From the NCBI GenBank assembly GCA_002279285.1, contig NCBR01000188.1, positions 1-5,247 on the forward strand: a DNA stretch of 5,247 nt, given 5' to 3'. The position numbers and the translations under genes are program-made. Shown piece by piece: positions 1 to 5,247 of this stretch; positions within the stretch are counted from its first letter, which is position 1; each line of letters starts with the position of its first letter. The DNA comes from Acidobacteria bacterium 37-71-11. GTDB lineage: Bacteria > Acidobacteriota > Thermoanaerobaculia > Thermoanaerobaculales > Thermoanaerobaculaceae. The notes under the pieces were generated by a model, which was not told where the DNA came from, made no database searches, and was given only the letters and a program-made list of their open reading frames with translations.

Positions 1-1034
1 GCGGCGAGCGCCACAACCCCCGCGTACGCCGGCTTCACCCATCGCAACCCGGGGTGGGCGAGCCACGCCTCGAGCGCCACCGCGCCGGCGGCGAACAGCA
101 TCGCGTACGCCGGCAGCGGGTAGTAAACGCGGCCATGCAGAGCGAGCAGCACGGCGATCGTGACGACATAGGCGAGGCCGAGTGCGCGGTACGGCCGGAA
201 CGCCCGGCCGGCGAGCAGCCGCCCCAGGCCGGCGAGCCAGATCGGCGCCGCGAGCGGTCCGGTGAAGACGAATTGCTGCGCCATGAACTGCAGCGGCGAC
301 AGCTCGACGTTGCGGCCGCTGCGGCGGATGTTGGCGAGCATCTCGAGGTGAGGGAAGTGGTGCTCGATCATCCAGACCAGGTTGGGCAGGAAGATCACGA
401 ACGCAACCGCGCCGCCCGCGACGAACCAGCGGTTCGCCATCAGTCGGCGCTCGGGCGTGAGCAGCAGTCCGGCCACGAGGGCGAAGCCGAACAGCAGCAT
501 CGTGTCCTTGTTCTCGAGCCCGATCCCCGCGACCAGCCCGAAGGCGAGCCACAGCCTCGTGTCGCCGGTCCTGATGATGCGGAGAAGCACGAGCGCGCAC
601 CCCATCCAGAGCAGCGGCTCGATCGAGTTCATCGACAGGTAGCTGGCGGCGAGGAGGTCGCCGGGCGCGGTCGCGACCGCGAACGCGGCGAGCCCCTGCG
701 CGAACCGCCTCCCGCCGAGCTCGCGCGCCAGCGCGCCGGCGAGCAGCACCAGGCCGGCGCCGGCGAGCGCGGGGAAGAGCCGGATCGCGAGCATCGAGTC
801 GCCGAACAGGCTTCGCGCGAGCCACGCCTGCACCGCCGTCAGCGGCGGCATGTCCACGTACCCCCACGCGAGGTGCTCCCCGCAGGCGAGGAAGTACAGC
901 TCGTCGATGAACAGCCCGTAGACGTTGGCCGCGGCGAGGTGGAGCGCGAGCGTGCCGGCGGCGATCAGACCGACGATGCCGGACCCGCTCCTCCAGCCGC
1001 GCGCGATCGCGCCGCGCAGGTCGCCGCCGGTCAA
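1..1034 (-). CDS. GT39/ArnT-like glycosyltransferase, multi-pass membrane protein (3' end outside window)
   Basis: Likely transfers a sugar from a polyprenyl-phosphate donor to a lipid, glycan or protein acceptor at the outer face of the cytoplasmic membrane, as GT39/PMT_2 enzymes do; donor and acceptor cannot be read from the sequence. The visible 344 residues begin with a short polar N-terminus, then a first membrane segment (about residues 19-38). The family's first-loop acidic motif follows: FIDELYF with D44-E45, then YVDMPPLTA with D61 and the PP pair. Many hydrophobic segments come next, with GLENKDTMLLFGFAL in the middle and a GRVYYPLPAYAMLFAAGA segment near the window edge, both typical of this family. 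The chosen start is TTG at 1034-1032, because GGGAG lies 9 bases upstream (1048-1044) and the TTG overlaps the TGA of the upstream gene. Perhaps 100-200 C-terminal residues are missing. The family call is firm; the start is probable. Confidence 0.88.
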   Translation of the reverse strand, partial: MTGGDLRGAIARGWRSGSGIVGLIAAGTLALHLAAANVYGLFIDELYFLACGEHLAWGYVDMPPLTAVQAWLARSLFGDSMLAIRLFPALAGAGLVLLAGALARELGGRRFAQGLAAFAVATAPGDLLAASYLSMNSIEPLLWMGCALVLLRIIRTGDTRLWLAFGLVAGIGLENKDTMLLFGFALVAGLLLTPERRLMANRWFVAGGAVAFVIFLPNLVWMIEHHFPHLEMLANIRRSGRNVELSPLQFMAQQFVFTGPLAAPIWLAGLGRLLAGRAFRPYRALGLAYVVTIAVLLALHGRVYYPLPAYAMLFAAGAVALEAWLAHPGLRWVKPAYAGVVALA

Positions 1035-2251
1035 CGTGTCGCGCTCCCGGCGGCGACGAAGAGGTCGTGGTACTCGCGCAGCTCGTCGGCCCAGCGGCCG
1101 GGCGCCAGCACGTGGTGGTTGCCGAGCGGGCGCTCGAGCAGCTCGCGGGCGTCCGCGGCGAGGCGTAGGAGCACTTGCGTGCGGCAGCGCTCAGGACTCG
1201 TGCCGTTGCCGAGGATCTCGGCGTCCGAAACGAACAGCTCGCGCAGGTCGGCGCCGCCGACGCGGGCCACCGTGGCGGGTCCCGGCGGGACCTCGCCCGC
1301 GATGCCGACGCCGAGCGACGACTCGAAGTGCGAGCGCAGCGTGTAGCGCGACACGAGGCGGCGGGCGATCGTGCAGTGCGCCAACCAGAGCGTGCCGGCC
1401 GCCGGATCGATCTCCTGCGGGTTCGCGATGAACCCGGGCCCGCCGGTCGTCAGCTGCAGCCACAGCATCGTCAGCGCCGCCGGCACGTCGCCCTCGCAGC
1501 CCGCCACGATACCCTCGTCCTGCAGCCACGAGAGCGCCAGGCAGCCGGTCGTGCCGGCCCCGGTCACGAGGTCGAAGCAGCGCACGGTGCACGCGTCGAG
1601 GCGATGCGCGCGGACGACGGCGCCGAGCGCGACGGTCACGCGCGCGGCGGCGTCCAGATCGAGCGGCGACGGCTCGCGGACCGCCTCGGCGCCGGCCGTG
1701 GCGTGGTCCCGGACGCGCCGCGTTTCGCCCGCGTCAGCGTCGCGCATGGCCGCGACCACCTCCTCCATCGGAACGTCCACGACCGCCGGGCCCCACGTCG
1801 CCTGGACGAGCTCCGCGGACGGCGTGCTCGCGACGAGCCAGTCGGATGGGACGCCGATGCGGCCGAGGCGCACGGAGTGCAGGCGCCGGCGCGTCTCGAG
1901 GTGGCGGGCGAGCTGCGGCAGCGACCGGTCGTCGGCGTCCTCGACCAGGAAGATCCGCCCCGGCCGTCCGCGCTGGCGCAGATGGGCGAGGACCTCGAGT
2001 GCGGCGGGGAGCGAGTTAAGCTCGGCGTGCGCCAGCAGGAACACCGGCCCCGGCAACCGGTCGGCCGCCGCCAGCGCGAGGTGCTCGCTCCCCCCGGTCA
2101 CGATGAGCAGAGCGTCGTGCAAGTCGCTCTCGCCGGTCACGAAGCGGTGGGCGATCCCGCGGCGGTCGAGGTGCTCCGCGACGCGGGCCATGGCCGCGGC
2201 GACCTGGGCCGGGGGGTTGAGGGCGGCGGCGAGCGGCCGGATCGTCAGCAT
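1031..2251 (-). CDS. L-fucose isomerase-like (FucI/AraA superfamily) protein
   Basis: A 406-residue protein of the fucose/arabinose isomerase superfamily (COG2407-like). Family members interconvert aldoses and ketoses using a bound divalent metal; the substrate here is unknown. The N-terminal half (about 1-190) is a diverged Rossmann-like region. The C-terminal half carries the recognisable core: RCFDL (D227), GCEGDVPAALTM (E253, D255), PGFIANP (273-278), LWLAHCT (H292), SHFESSLGVGIAGE (308-320), CRTQVLLRL (356-364) and GNHHVLAPG (H379, H380). By analogy with FucI, D227, D255 and one of the GNHH histidines would be the metal ligands; D227 stands where I would expect glutamate. The start is ATG 2251, where the family-like sequence begins. 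An in-frame ATG at 2443 would add 64 Arg-rich residues that run through the abiE operator, so I rejected it. No Shine-Dalgarno is seen, but TATCCT lies 10 bases upstream. The gene overlaps the glycosyltransferase by 4 bases. Confidence 0.8.
   Translation of the reverse strand: MLTIRPLAAALNPPAQVAAAMARVAEHLDRRGIAHRFVTGESDLHDALLIVTGGSEHLALAAADRLPGPVFLLAHAELNSLPAALEVLAHLRQRGRPGRIFLVEDADDRSLPQLARHLETRRRLHSVRLGRIGVPSDWLVASTPSAELVQATWGPAVVDVPMEEVVAAMRDADAGETRRVRDHATAGAEAVREPSPLDLDAAARVTVALGAVVRAHRLDACTVRCFDLVTGAGTTGCLALSWLQDEGIVAGCEGDVPAALTMLWLQLTTGGPGFIANPQEIDPAAGTLWLAHCTIARRLVSRYTLRSHFESSLGVGIAGEVPPGPATVARVGGADLRELFVSDAEILGNGTSPERCRTQVLLRLAADARELLERPLGNHHVLAPGRWADELREYHDLFVAAGSATR
1044..1048 (-). 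promoter_or_regulatory. Ribosome binding site deciding the glycosyltransferase TTG start
   Basis: GGGAG on the minus strand (CTCCC on the plus strand) sits 9 bases before the TTG at 1034-1032, inside the last codons of the isomerase-like gene. With the TTGA stop/start overlap, it points to translational coupling of the two genes. Confidence 0.55.
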
Positions 2252-2261
2252 GGCGGCGACC

Positions 2262-2267
2262 AGGATA
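2262..2267 (-). promoter_or_regulatory. Candidate -10 box for the isomerase-like gene/glycosyltransferase operon
   Basis: TATCCT on the minus strand fits the TANNNT -10 pattern and ends 10 bases before the ATG at 2251. No convincing -35 hexamer lies 16-18 bases further upstream (GCCGCG is there). If used, transcription would begin only a few bases before the start codon, which would explain the missing Shine-Dalgarno sequence. Confidence 0.35.
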
Positions 2268-2420
2268 GCCCGTCTACCGGTGAGCGCGGCGTCTGGCCGC
2301 CGGCGTCGAATCGCATGGGTCGTGGGTGTGAGGTCTGAACGTCCGAGGCGTCGGATGACGGTTCGCGCGATCGTGCGCCAAGATCTGCATCGAGGTCGGG
2401 TGTGGGGGGTCGTGACACGA

Positions 2421-2460
2421 ACAATACGTCGGGACTTGCGCATAATGCCCGACGTTTTGT
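2421..2460. repeat. 40-bp imperfect palindrome, candidate AbiEi operator
   Basis: The left arm ACAATACGTCGGG (2421-2433) and right arm CCCGACGTTTTGT (2448-2460) pair at 12 of 13 positions, the mismatch being T2425/T2456, around a 14-base centre. The inner 8 bp, ACGTCGGG/CCCGACGT, are perfect. The palindrome encloses the -35 box and its right arm touches the -10 box of the abiE promoter, the expected place for a repressor site. Characterised AbiEi proteins repress their own operon by binding inverted repeats at the promoter; that AbiEi binds this repeat is inference. Confidence 0.65.
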
Positions 2461-2465
2461 ATTAT
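2436..2465 (+). promoter_or_regulatory. Candidate abiE promoter (TTGCGC - 18 bp - TATTAT)
   Basis: TTGCGC at 2436-2441 and TATTAT at 2460-2465, with an 18-base spacer, resemble a primary sigma-factor promoter. The -10 match is good and the -35 match partial. The box ends 10 bases before the abiEi ATG (2476), so the transcript would start at about 2472 with a leader of only a few bases. No Shine-Dalgarno sequence is present. Confidence 0.5.
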
Positions 2466-2475
2466 CCGTGTTGCC

Positions 2476-3081
2476 ATGACTGCGCGTAAGGATGACCGCA
2501 CGATTCTCAGGGCCATTCGCCGACTCGGAGTGGTGCGTCCGATCGATCTCGAGTCGCGTGGCATACCCCGGGGGCGGCTCTATAACCTCGTCCGCAAGGG
2601 GCTCGTCGAACGGCAGGCGCGCGGCCTGTACGTCGCGCGCAACCACCGCTACACGGCTGAGCACACACTTGTGCAGGTCGCCAAGCGGGTGCCGGCGGGA
2701 GTGTTCTGTCTTCTCACCGCGCTGCGTTTTCACGGTCTGACGACACAGAACCCGGCGGACGTTTGGATCACGCTGCCCGAGCGGTCGAGGAAACCACGCC
2801 TCGACTACCCTCTGCTGCGAGTGGCACGCTCCTCGGGGGCCGCCCTCGTCGCGGGAATTGAAACGCATCGGATCGAGGGTGTCGAGGTTCGCGTATATTC
2901 GGCGGCCAAGACGGTGGTCGACTGCTTCAAGTATCGCAACAAGGTCGGCATCGATGTGGCCGTCGAGGCGCTGCGCGACTTCAGCCGCCGCTACCGTGGT
3001 CGGGCCAGCGAGCTGGCCAACTTCGCGCGCGTCTGCCGGGTCACCCGCGTCATGCAACCCTACCTGGACGCGATCGCATGA
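2476..3081 (+). CDS. abiEi: AbiEi-type antitoxin and transcriptional autorepressor (type IV toxin-antitoxin)
   Basis: A 201-residue protein matching the AbiEi family. In characterised AbiE systems it has an N-terminal winged helix-turn-helix that represses the operon and a C-terminal domain that neutralises the AbiEii toxin without forming a stable complex (type IV). Residues 8-54 form the DNA-binding part: ILRAIRRLGVVRPIDLESRG, then IPRGRLYNLVRKGLVERQARGLY with the wing at about 43-53. The family core follows: GVFCLLTALRFHGLTTQ (75-91), VWITLPERSRKP (96-107), RLDYPLLRV (108-116), GVEVRVYSAAKTVVDCFKYRNKVGID (135-160), and the C-terminal KVGIDVAVEALRDF to VMQPYLDAI region. It is full-length with no internal damage. 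The start is the only ATG fitting the domain; it lacks a Shine-Dalgarno sequence. Its TGA overlaps the toxin ATG as ATGA (3078-3081), indicating coupled translation. The palindrome at 2421-2460 is the likely autoregulatory site. Confidence 0.9.
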   Translation: MTARKDDRTILRAIRRLGVVRPIDLESRGIPRGRLYNLVRKGLVERQARGLYVARNHRYTAEHTLVQVAKRVPAGVFCLLTALRFHGLTTQNPADVWITLPERSRKPRLDYPLLRVARSSGAALVAGIETHRIEGVEVRVYSAAKTVVDCFKYRNKVGIDVAVEALRDFSRRYRGRASELANFARVCRVTRVMQPYLDAIA

Positions 3082-3992
3082 GCAAGGACCGGACCAACCT
3101 TGGCGCCTCTGTGTGCGCCCGTCTGTACAACCGCGCCAAGCAAACCGGCGACGACTACCAGACGTTGCTCACGGGCTACTGCTTCGAACGCTTCCTGTAC
3201 CGGCTTGAACGGTCGGAGTTGCGTGACCGCTTCGTGCTCAAGGGCGCGATGTTGCTACGCGTGTGGTCCGAGCAGCCGTATCGGGCGACCCGGGACCTCG
3301 ATCTCCTGCGTCGCGGCGACGGCTCGTTCGCCGCGATCCGTGACGACCTGCGCGCCGTCTTGGCGACGGCTGTCGAACCCGATGGCCTGGTCTTCGACGT
3401 TGCAGGCATGCGCTTGGAGGCGATCCGGGCCGAAGACGAATACGCGGGCACCTGAGCGACGCTCCAAGCGCACTGCGGCACCGCGCGTCTGTCGCTTCAG
3501 ATCGACATGGGCCTCGGTGACGAGGTGTGGCCCCAACCGGAGGAGTGCGTCTACCCTGCGCTCCTCGACCTCCCGGCGCCGACGGTACTCGCCTACCCGC
3601 GTGATGCCGTGGTCGCGGAGAAGTTCGAGGCCCTGGTGGTTCTCGGCGACCGGAACAGCCGGATCAAGGACTTCTTCGACCTGTACCACCTTGCCTGCCA
3701 TTTCGAGTTCGAGCGGGACCGGCTCGCGGAGTCGATCGAGCGGACCTTTGCGAGGCGAGGAACACCGGTGACGAGTGGCGTGCCGATCGGGCTGACGCGG
3801 GAGTACTGGGAGAATCCATCACGCCCGGCGCAGGTGGCGGCCTTCGCTCGGCGAGCACGACTGACGGTCCCGGCCGGGTTTGCCGACGAGTTCACTCGGA
3901 TTCTGGGCGCTTTCTTGTTGCCGGTACTCGATGATCTGCGACGGCGCGAGCGGCGTGTCGGAACGTGGCAGCCCGGCGGACCGTGGCGATGA
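3078..3992 (+). pseudogene. abiEii: AbiEii/AbiGii-family nucleotidyltransferase toxin interrupted by an in-frame TGA
   Basis: AbiEii toxins are DNA polymerase beta-like nucleotidyltransferases that halt growth, for example during phage infection. The full reading is 304 codons, a normal family length, but codon 126 (3453-3455) is TGA. The first piece (125 residues) has LKGAMLLRVW (54-63) and the metal-binding TRDLDLL with D73 and D75. After the stop the same frame continues as ATLQAHCGTARLSLQID with the third acidic residue D143, then AYPRDAVVAEKFEALV with K182, SRIKDFFDLYHLA with R195, K197, D198 and D201, and the usual RRGTP and final WQPGGPWR. Relatives typically read EYxGVRVxL here, so TGA replaces a conserved Arg: one C-to-T change from CGA. 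There is no frameshift. The 125-residue product lacks D143 and K182, so should be inactive. A downstream piece from ATG 3507 (161 residues) has no ribosome site. Readthrough or a sequencing error are the alternatives. Confidence 0.85.
3453..3455 (+). other. Premature TGA codon in abiEii (codon 126)
   Basis: In the row GGC ACC TGA GCG ACG CTC the TGA lies between two segments that both match the toxin family in the same frame. The stop separates the DxD motif from the third acidic residue and the conserved lysines. The base after the stop is G, not the C usually linked with leaky TGA. Confidence 0.9.
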
Positions 3993-4037
3993 ACGCGCGC
4001 CAGCTTCCAGGTCCCGTGGGCTGAGAGCCTAGGTCGC
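3993..4037. other. Short convergent gap between abiEii and the ammonia-lyase gene
   Basis: Forty-five bases separate the two stop codons. The gap holds a weak 4-bp stem, GGCT-GAG-AGCC at 4019-4029, with no T-run on either strand, so no intrinsic terminator can be claimed. No attachment site or direct-repeat partner was found here. Confidence 0.5.
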
Positions 4038-5247
4038 TTACCAGGAACTCGCGAGCGGGCCGATCTCACCCTCGACGGCGGCGAGGACGTCGCAGCGCTC
4101 GACGCAGGCCATCATCGCGTTGTGGTCGGCGAAGAGGGGACGGTCCACCTCGAGGTGCTCGACCACCTTCCGCACGGCGGTCTTGGCGGCGCGGGTGCCG
4201 GCGCCAGGGGTGAACTCGCGGAAGTCGAGCGCCTGCGCCGCGGCGATCAGCTCGATGCCGAGCACGCCGAACGCGTTGGTGAGGATCTGTTTCGTCTTGA
4301 GCGCACCGTTCATCCCCATGCTGACGAAGTCCTCCTGGTCGGCCGCGGCCGGGATCGACTGGACGAACGACGGCGCCGAGAGGATGCGCTGCTCGACGAT
4401 GAGCATGTCGGCGGTGTACTGCGAGAGCATGTGGCCGGAGAACATCCCGGCGCCCTTGGTGAGGAACGCCGGCAGCCCGACCGAGAGGGCGGGGTTGAGC
4501 AGGCGGTTCAGGCGGCGCTCGGAGAGCACCGACACCATCGTGACGCCCGCGCCGACGGTGTCGAGCGGCAGCGACACCGGCGTCCCCTGGAAGTTGGCGC
4601 CGGTGAGCACGCGGTTCTCCTCGGCGACGAAGATCGGGTTGTCGGCGACGCCGTTGAGCTCGATCTCGAACTGCTTGCGCGCGTACGCCATCATGTCGCG
4701 CAGCGCGCCGATCACCTGCGGCGTCGCGCGCATCGAGTAGGCGTCCTGCACCTTGACCTTGAGCTTGCCGGTGACGAGGTCGGAGCCGTCCATGACCCGG
4801 CGCAGGTTGGCGGCGCAGGTGACCGCGCCGGGGAAGCCGCGCAGCTCGTGCAGCATCGCCTGGTACGGCTTCATGTTGGCGAGCAGCGCCTCGAGCGACA
4901 TCGCGGCCGCGATCTCCGCCTGTTTGATCCAGCGCTCGATGTCGTGCAGCAGCAGGCAGCCCATCCCGGTGATCAGGTTCGAGCCGTTGATCGCGGCGAG
5001 GCCGTCGCGCGCCTGCAACCCCGGCACCGGGACCCCGGCCAACTCCATCGCTTTCGCGGTCGGCATGCGCTCGCCCTGGTAGAACGCCTCGCCCTCGCCC
5101 ATGAGCGAGAGCGCGAGCTGGCTCATCGGCGCCAGGTCGCCGCAGGCGCCGACGCTGCCCTTCTCGCACACGACCGGGGTGACGCCGGCGTTGAGCAGCG
5201 CGACGTAGGTGAGCGGGATCTCGGGGCGGCAGCCGGAGTAGCCGCGG
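4038..5247 (-). CDS. Histidine/aromatic amino acid ammonia-lyase family enzyme with Ala-Cys-Gly MIO motif (5' end outside window)
   Basis: HAL/PAL/TAL lyases eliminate ammonia from histidine, phenylalanine or tyrosine using the MIO cofactor formed from an internal tripeptide. The window shows 402 residues from RGYSG to a TAA stop; about 108 N-terminal residues are missing by alignment from memory to Pseudomonas putida HutH (about 510 residues). Visible parts, numbered within the fragment, are GSVGACGDLAPMSQ with the MIO tripeptide A34-C35-G36 (codons 5147-5139), INGSN with N87 (matches HAL N195), QDAYSMRATPQ with Y170 and R173 (about HAL Y280 and R283), GANFQGTPV (compare HAL GNFHG), and ADQEDFVSMG with E305 (about HAL E414). 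The QED glutamate favours the histidine-lyase side over the QD of phenylalanine lyases, but F replaces the usual H in QEDHVSM, and the HAL substrate-contact region near residue 83 is not visible. Substrate is therefore left open; hutH-like is the closest label. Confidence 0.87.
   Translation of the reverse strand, partial: RGYSGCRPEIPLTYVALLNAGVTPVVCEKGSVGACGDLAPMSQLALSLMGEGEAFYQGERMPTAKAMELAGVPVPGLQARDGLAAINGSNLITGMGCLLLHDIERWIKQAEIAAAMSLEALLANMKPYQAMLHELRGFPGAVTCAANLRRVMDGSDLVTGKLKVKVQDAYSMRATPQVIGALRDMMAYARKQFEIELNGVADNPIFVAEENRVLTGANFQGTPVSLPLDTVGAGVTMVSVLSERRLNRLLNPALSVGLPAFLTKGAGMFSGHMLSQYTADMLIVEQRILSAPSFVQSIPAAADQEDFVSMGMNGALKTKQILTNAFGVLGIELIAAAQALDFREFTPGAGTRAAKTAVRKVVEHLEVDRPLFADHNAMMACVERCDVLAAVEGEIGPLASSW

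Larger units (their letters stand above)
2252..2475. promoter_or_regulatory. Divergent intergenic region between isomerase-like gene and abiEi
   Basis: These 224 bases separate two genes read in opposite directions and hold no credible gene. The open frames crossing them are Arg/Pro-rich and show no family motif. The right-hand 60 bases are the most AT-rich stretch of the region and contain a palindrome and the abiE promoter. The left-hand end contains a TATCCT box for the isomerase-like gene. The middle (about 2290-2410) shows only a short inverted repeat, TCCGA-GGCG-TCGGA at 2342-2355, too weak to name. Confidence 0.7.

Noticed and set aside
600..1000. Recurrent GGCGAGC-like words in the glycosyltransferase region
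   Set aside because: They follow from Ala/Leu-rich membrane segments written in GC-rich codons; no regular spacing or array structure.
54..1346. Long plus-strand open frame of 430 codons opposite the glycosyltransferase
   Set aside because: Its product is an Arg/Glu/Pro/Gln-rich string with no domain; the minus strand reads as a clear GT39 membrane protein. It is the usual antisense shadow in high-GC DNA.
1175..2338. Long plus-strand frames (also 1371-2489) opposite the isomerase-like gene
   Set aside because: Low-complexity Arg/Ala/Ser-rich translations without motifs; the minus-strand protein has family motifs along its whole C-terminal half.
2252..2443. N-terminal extension of the isomerase-like protein to the ATG at 2443
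   Set aside because: The added 64 residues are Arg/Thr-rich, lack family resemblance and overlap the palindrome and the divergent promoter region.
2415..2471. Outer ACACG (2415-2419) / CGTGT (2467-2471) as an extension of the palindrome
   Set aside because: Their centre (2443) does not coincide with that of the main palindrome (2440.5), so they are not part of the same symmetry.
2245..3057. Minus-strand frame of 270 codons antisense to abiEi
   Set aside because: No motif or plausible start; the plus strand carries an unambiguous AbiEi protein.
3453..3496. Selenocysteine or programmed recoding at the abiEii TGA
   Set aside because: A 6-bp inverted repeat AGCGAC/GTCGCT (3455-3460 and 3491-3496) follows the stop, but such stems are common by chance at this GC. 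The position is normally Arg in the family, and no selenocysteine enzyme of this family is known to me.
3440..3510. A frameshift splitting abiEii
   Set aside because: The two pieces (starts 3078 and 3507) differ by a multiple of three and the bridging codons read as family sequence, so the lesion is a nonsense codon only.
4011..4035. Intrinsic terminator between the convergent genes
   Set aside because: Only a 4-bp stem with a 3-base loop and no T-run on either strand.
4066..5169. Second minus-strand frame inside the ammonia-lyase, and plus-strand frames opposite it
   Set aside because: Arg-rich shadow translations; the frame ending at 4038 contains the MIO motif and the other family motifs.

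Overview
The window comes from a high-GC bacterium. Sixty-base rows counted by hand inside the metabolic genes hold roughly 68-75% G+C. The coding density, a TTG start in an overlapping stop/start pair, and ATG starts preceded by a TANNNT box but no Shine-Dalgarno sequence would suit a soil actinobacterium (for example a Thermoleophilia-like lineage). That placement is a guess from style, not from a marker gene.

Layout. (1) 1-1034, minus strand: a polytopic GT39/ArnT-type glycosyltransferase whose 3' end is outside the window. (2) 1031-2251, minus strand: a protein of the L-fucose isomerase-like superfamily, directly upstream of the glycosyltransferase and overlapping it by 4 bases, so the two form an operon read leftwards. 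(3) 2252-2475: a divergent regulatory region with a 40-bp imperfect palindrome and candidate promoters facing both ways. (4) 2476-3992, plus strand: a type IV toxin-antitoxin (abortive infection) cassette of the AbiE family. The antitoxin/repressor AbiEi is intact. The nucleotidyltransferase toxin AbiEii is cut by one in-frame TGA after residue 125, although everything downstream still reads as AbiEii in the same frame. (5) 4038-5247, minus strand: most of a histidine/aromatic amino acid ammonia-lyase (MIO enzyme) whose 5' end is outside the window. Its cofactor-forming tripeptide is Ala-Cys-Gly instead of the textbook Ala-Ser-Gly.

The abiE cassette is oriented against its neighbours and is poorer in G+C (about 60-67% in the rows counted). 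It looks like an acquired defence module between two unrelated metabolic loci. No integrase, tRNA, insertion sequence or flanking direct repeat was found. AbiEi would act both as toxin antagonist and as repressor of its own promoter, where the palindrome covers the -35 box and touches the -10 box. With the toxin interrupted, the locus may be an antitoxin-only remnant, unless the TGA is read through or is a sequencing error.

Nothing here amounts to a wholly new system. The items most worth a second look are the single-codon inactivation of the toxin beside an intact antitoxin and operator, the matching leaderless-type promoters, and the Cys-type MIO motif.
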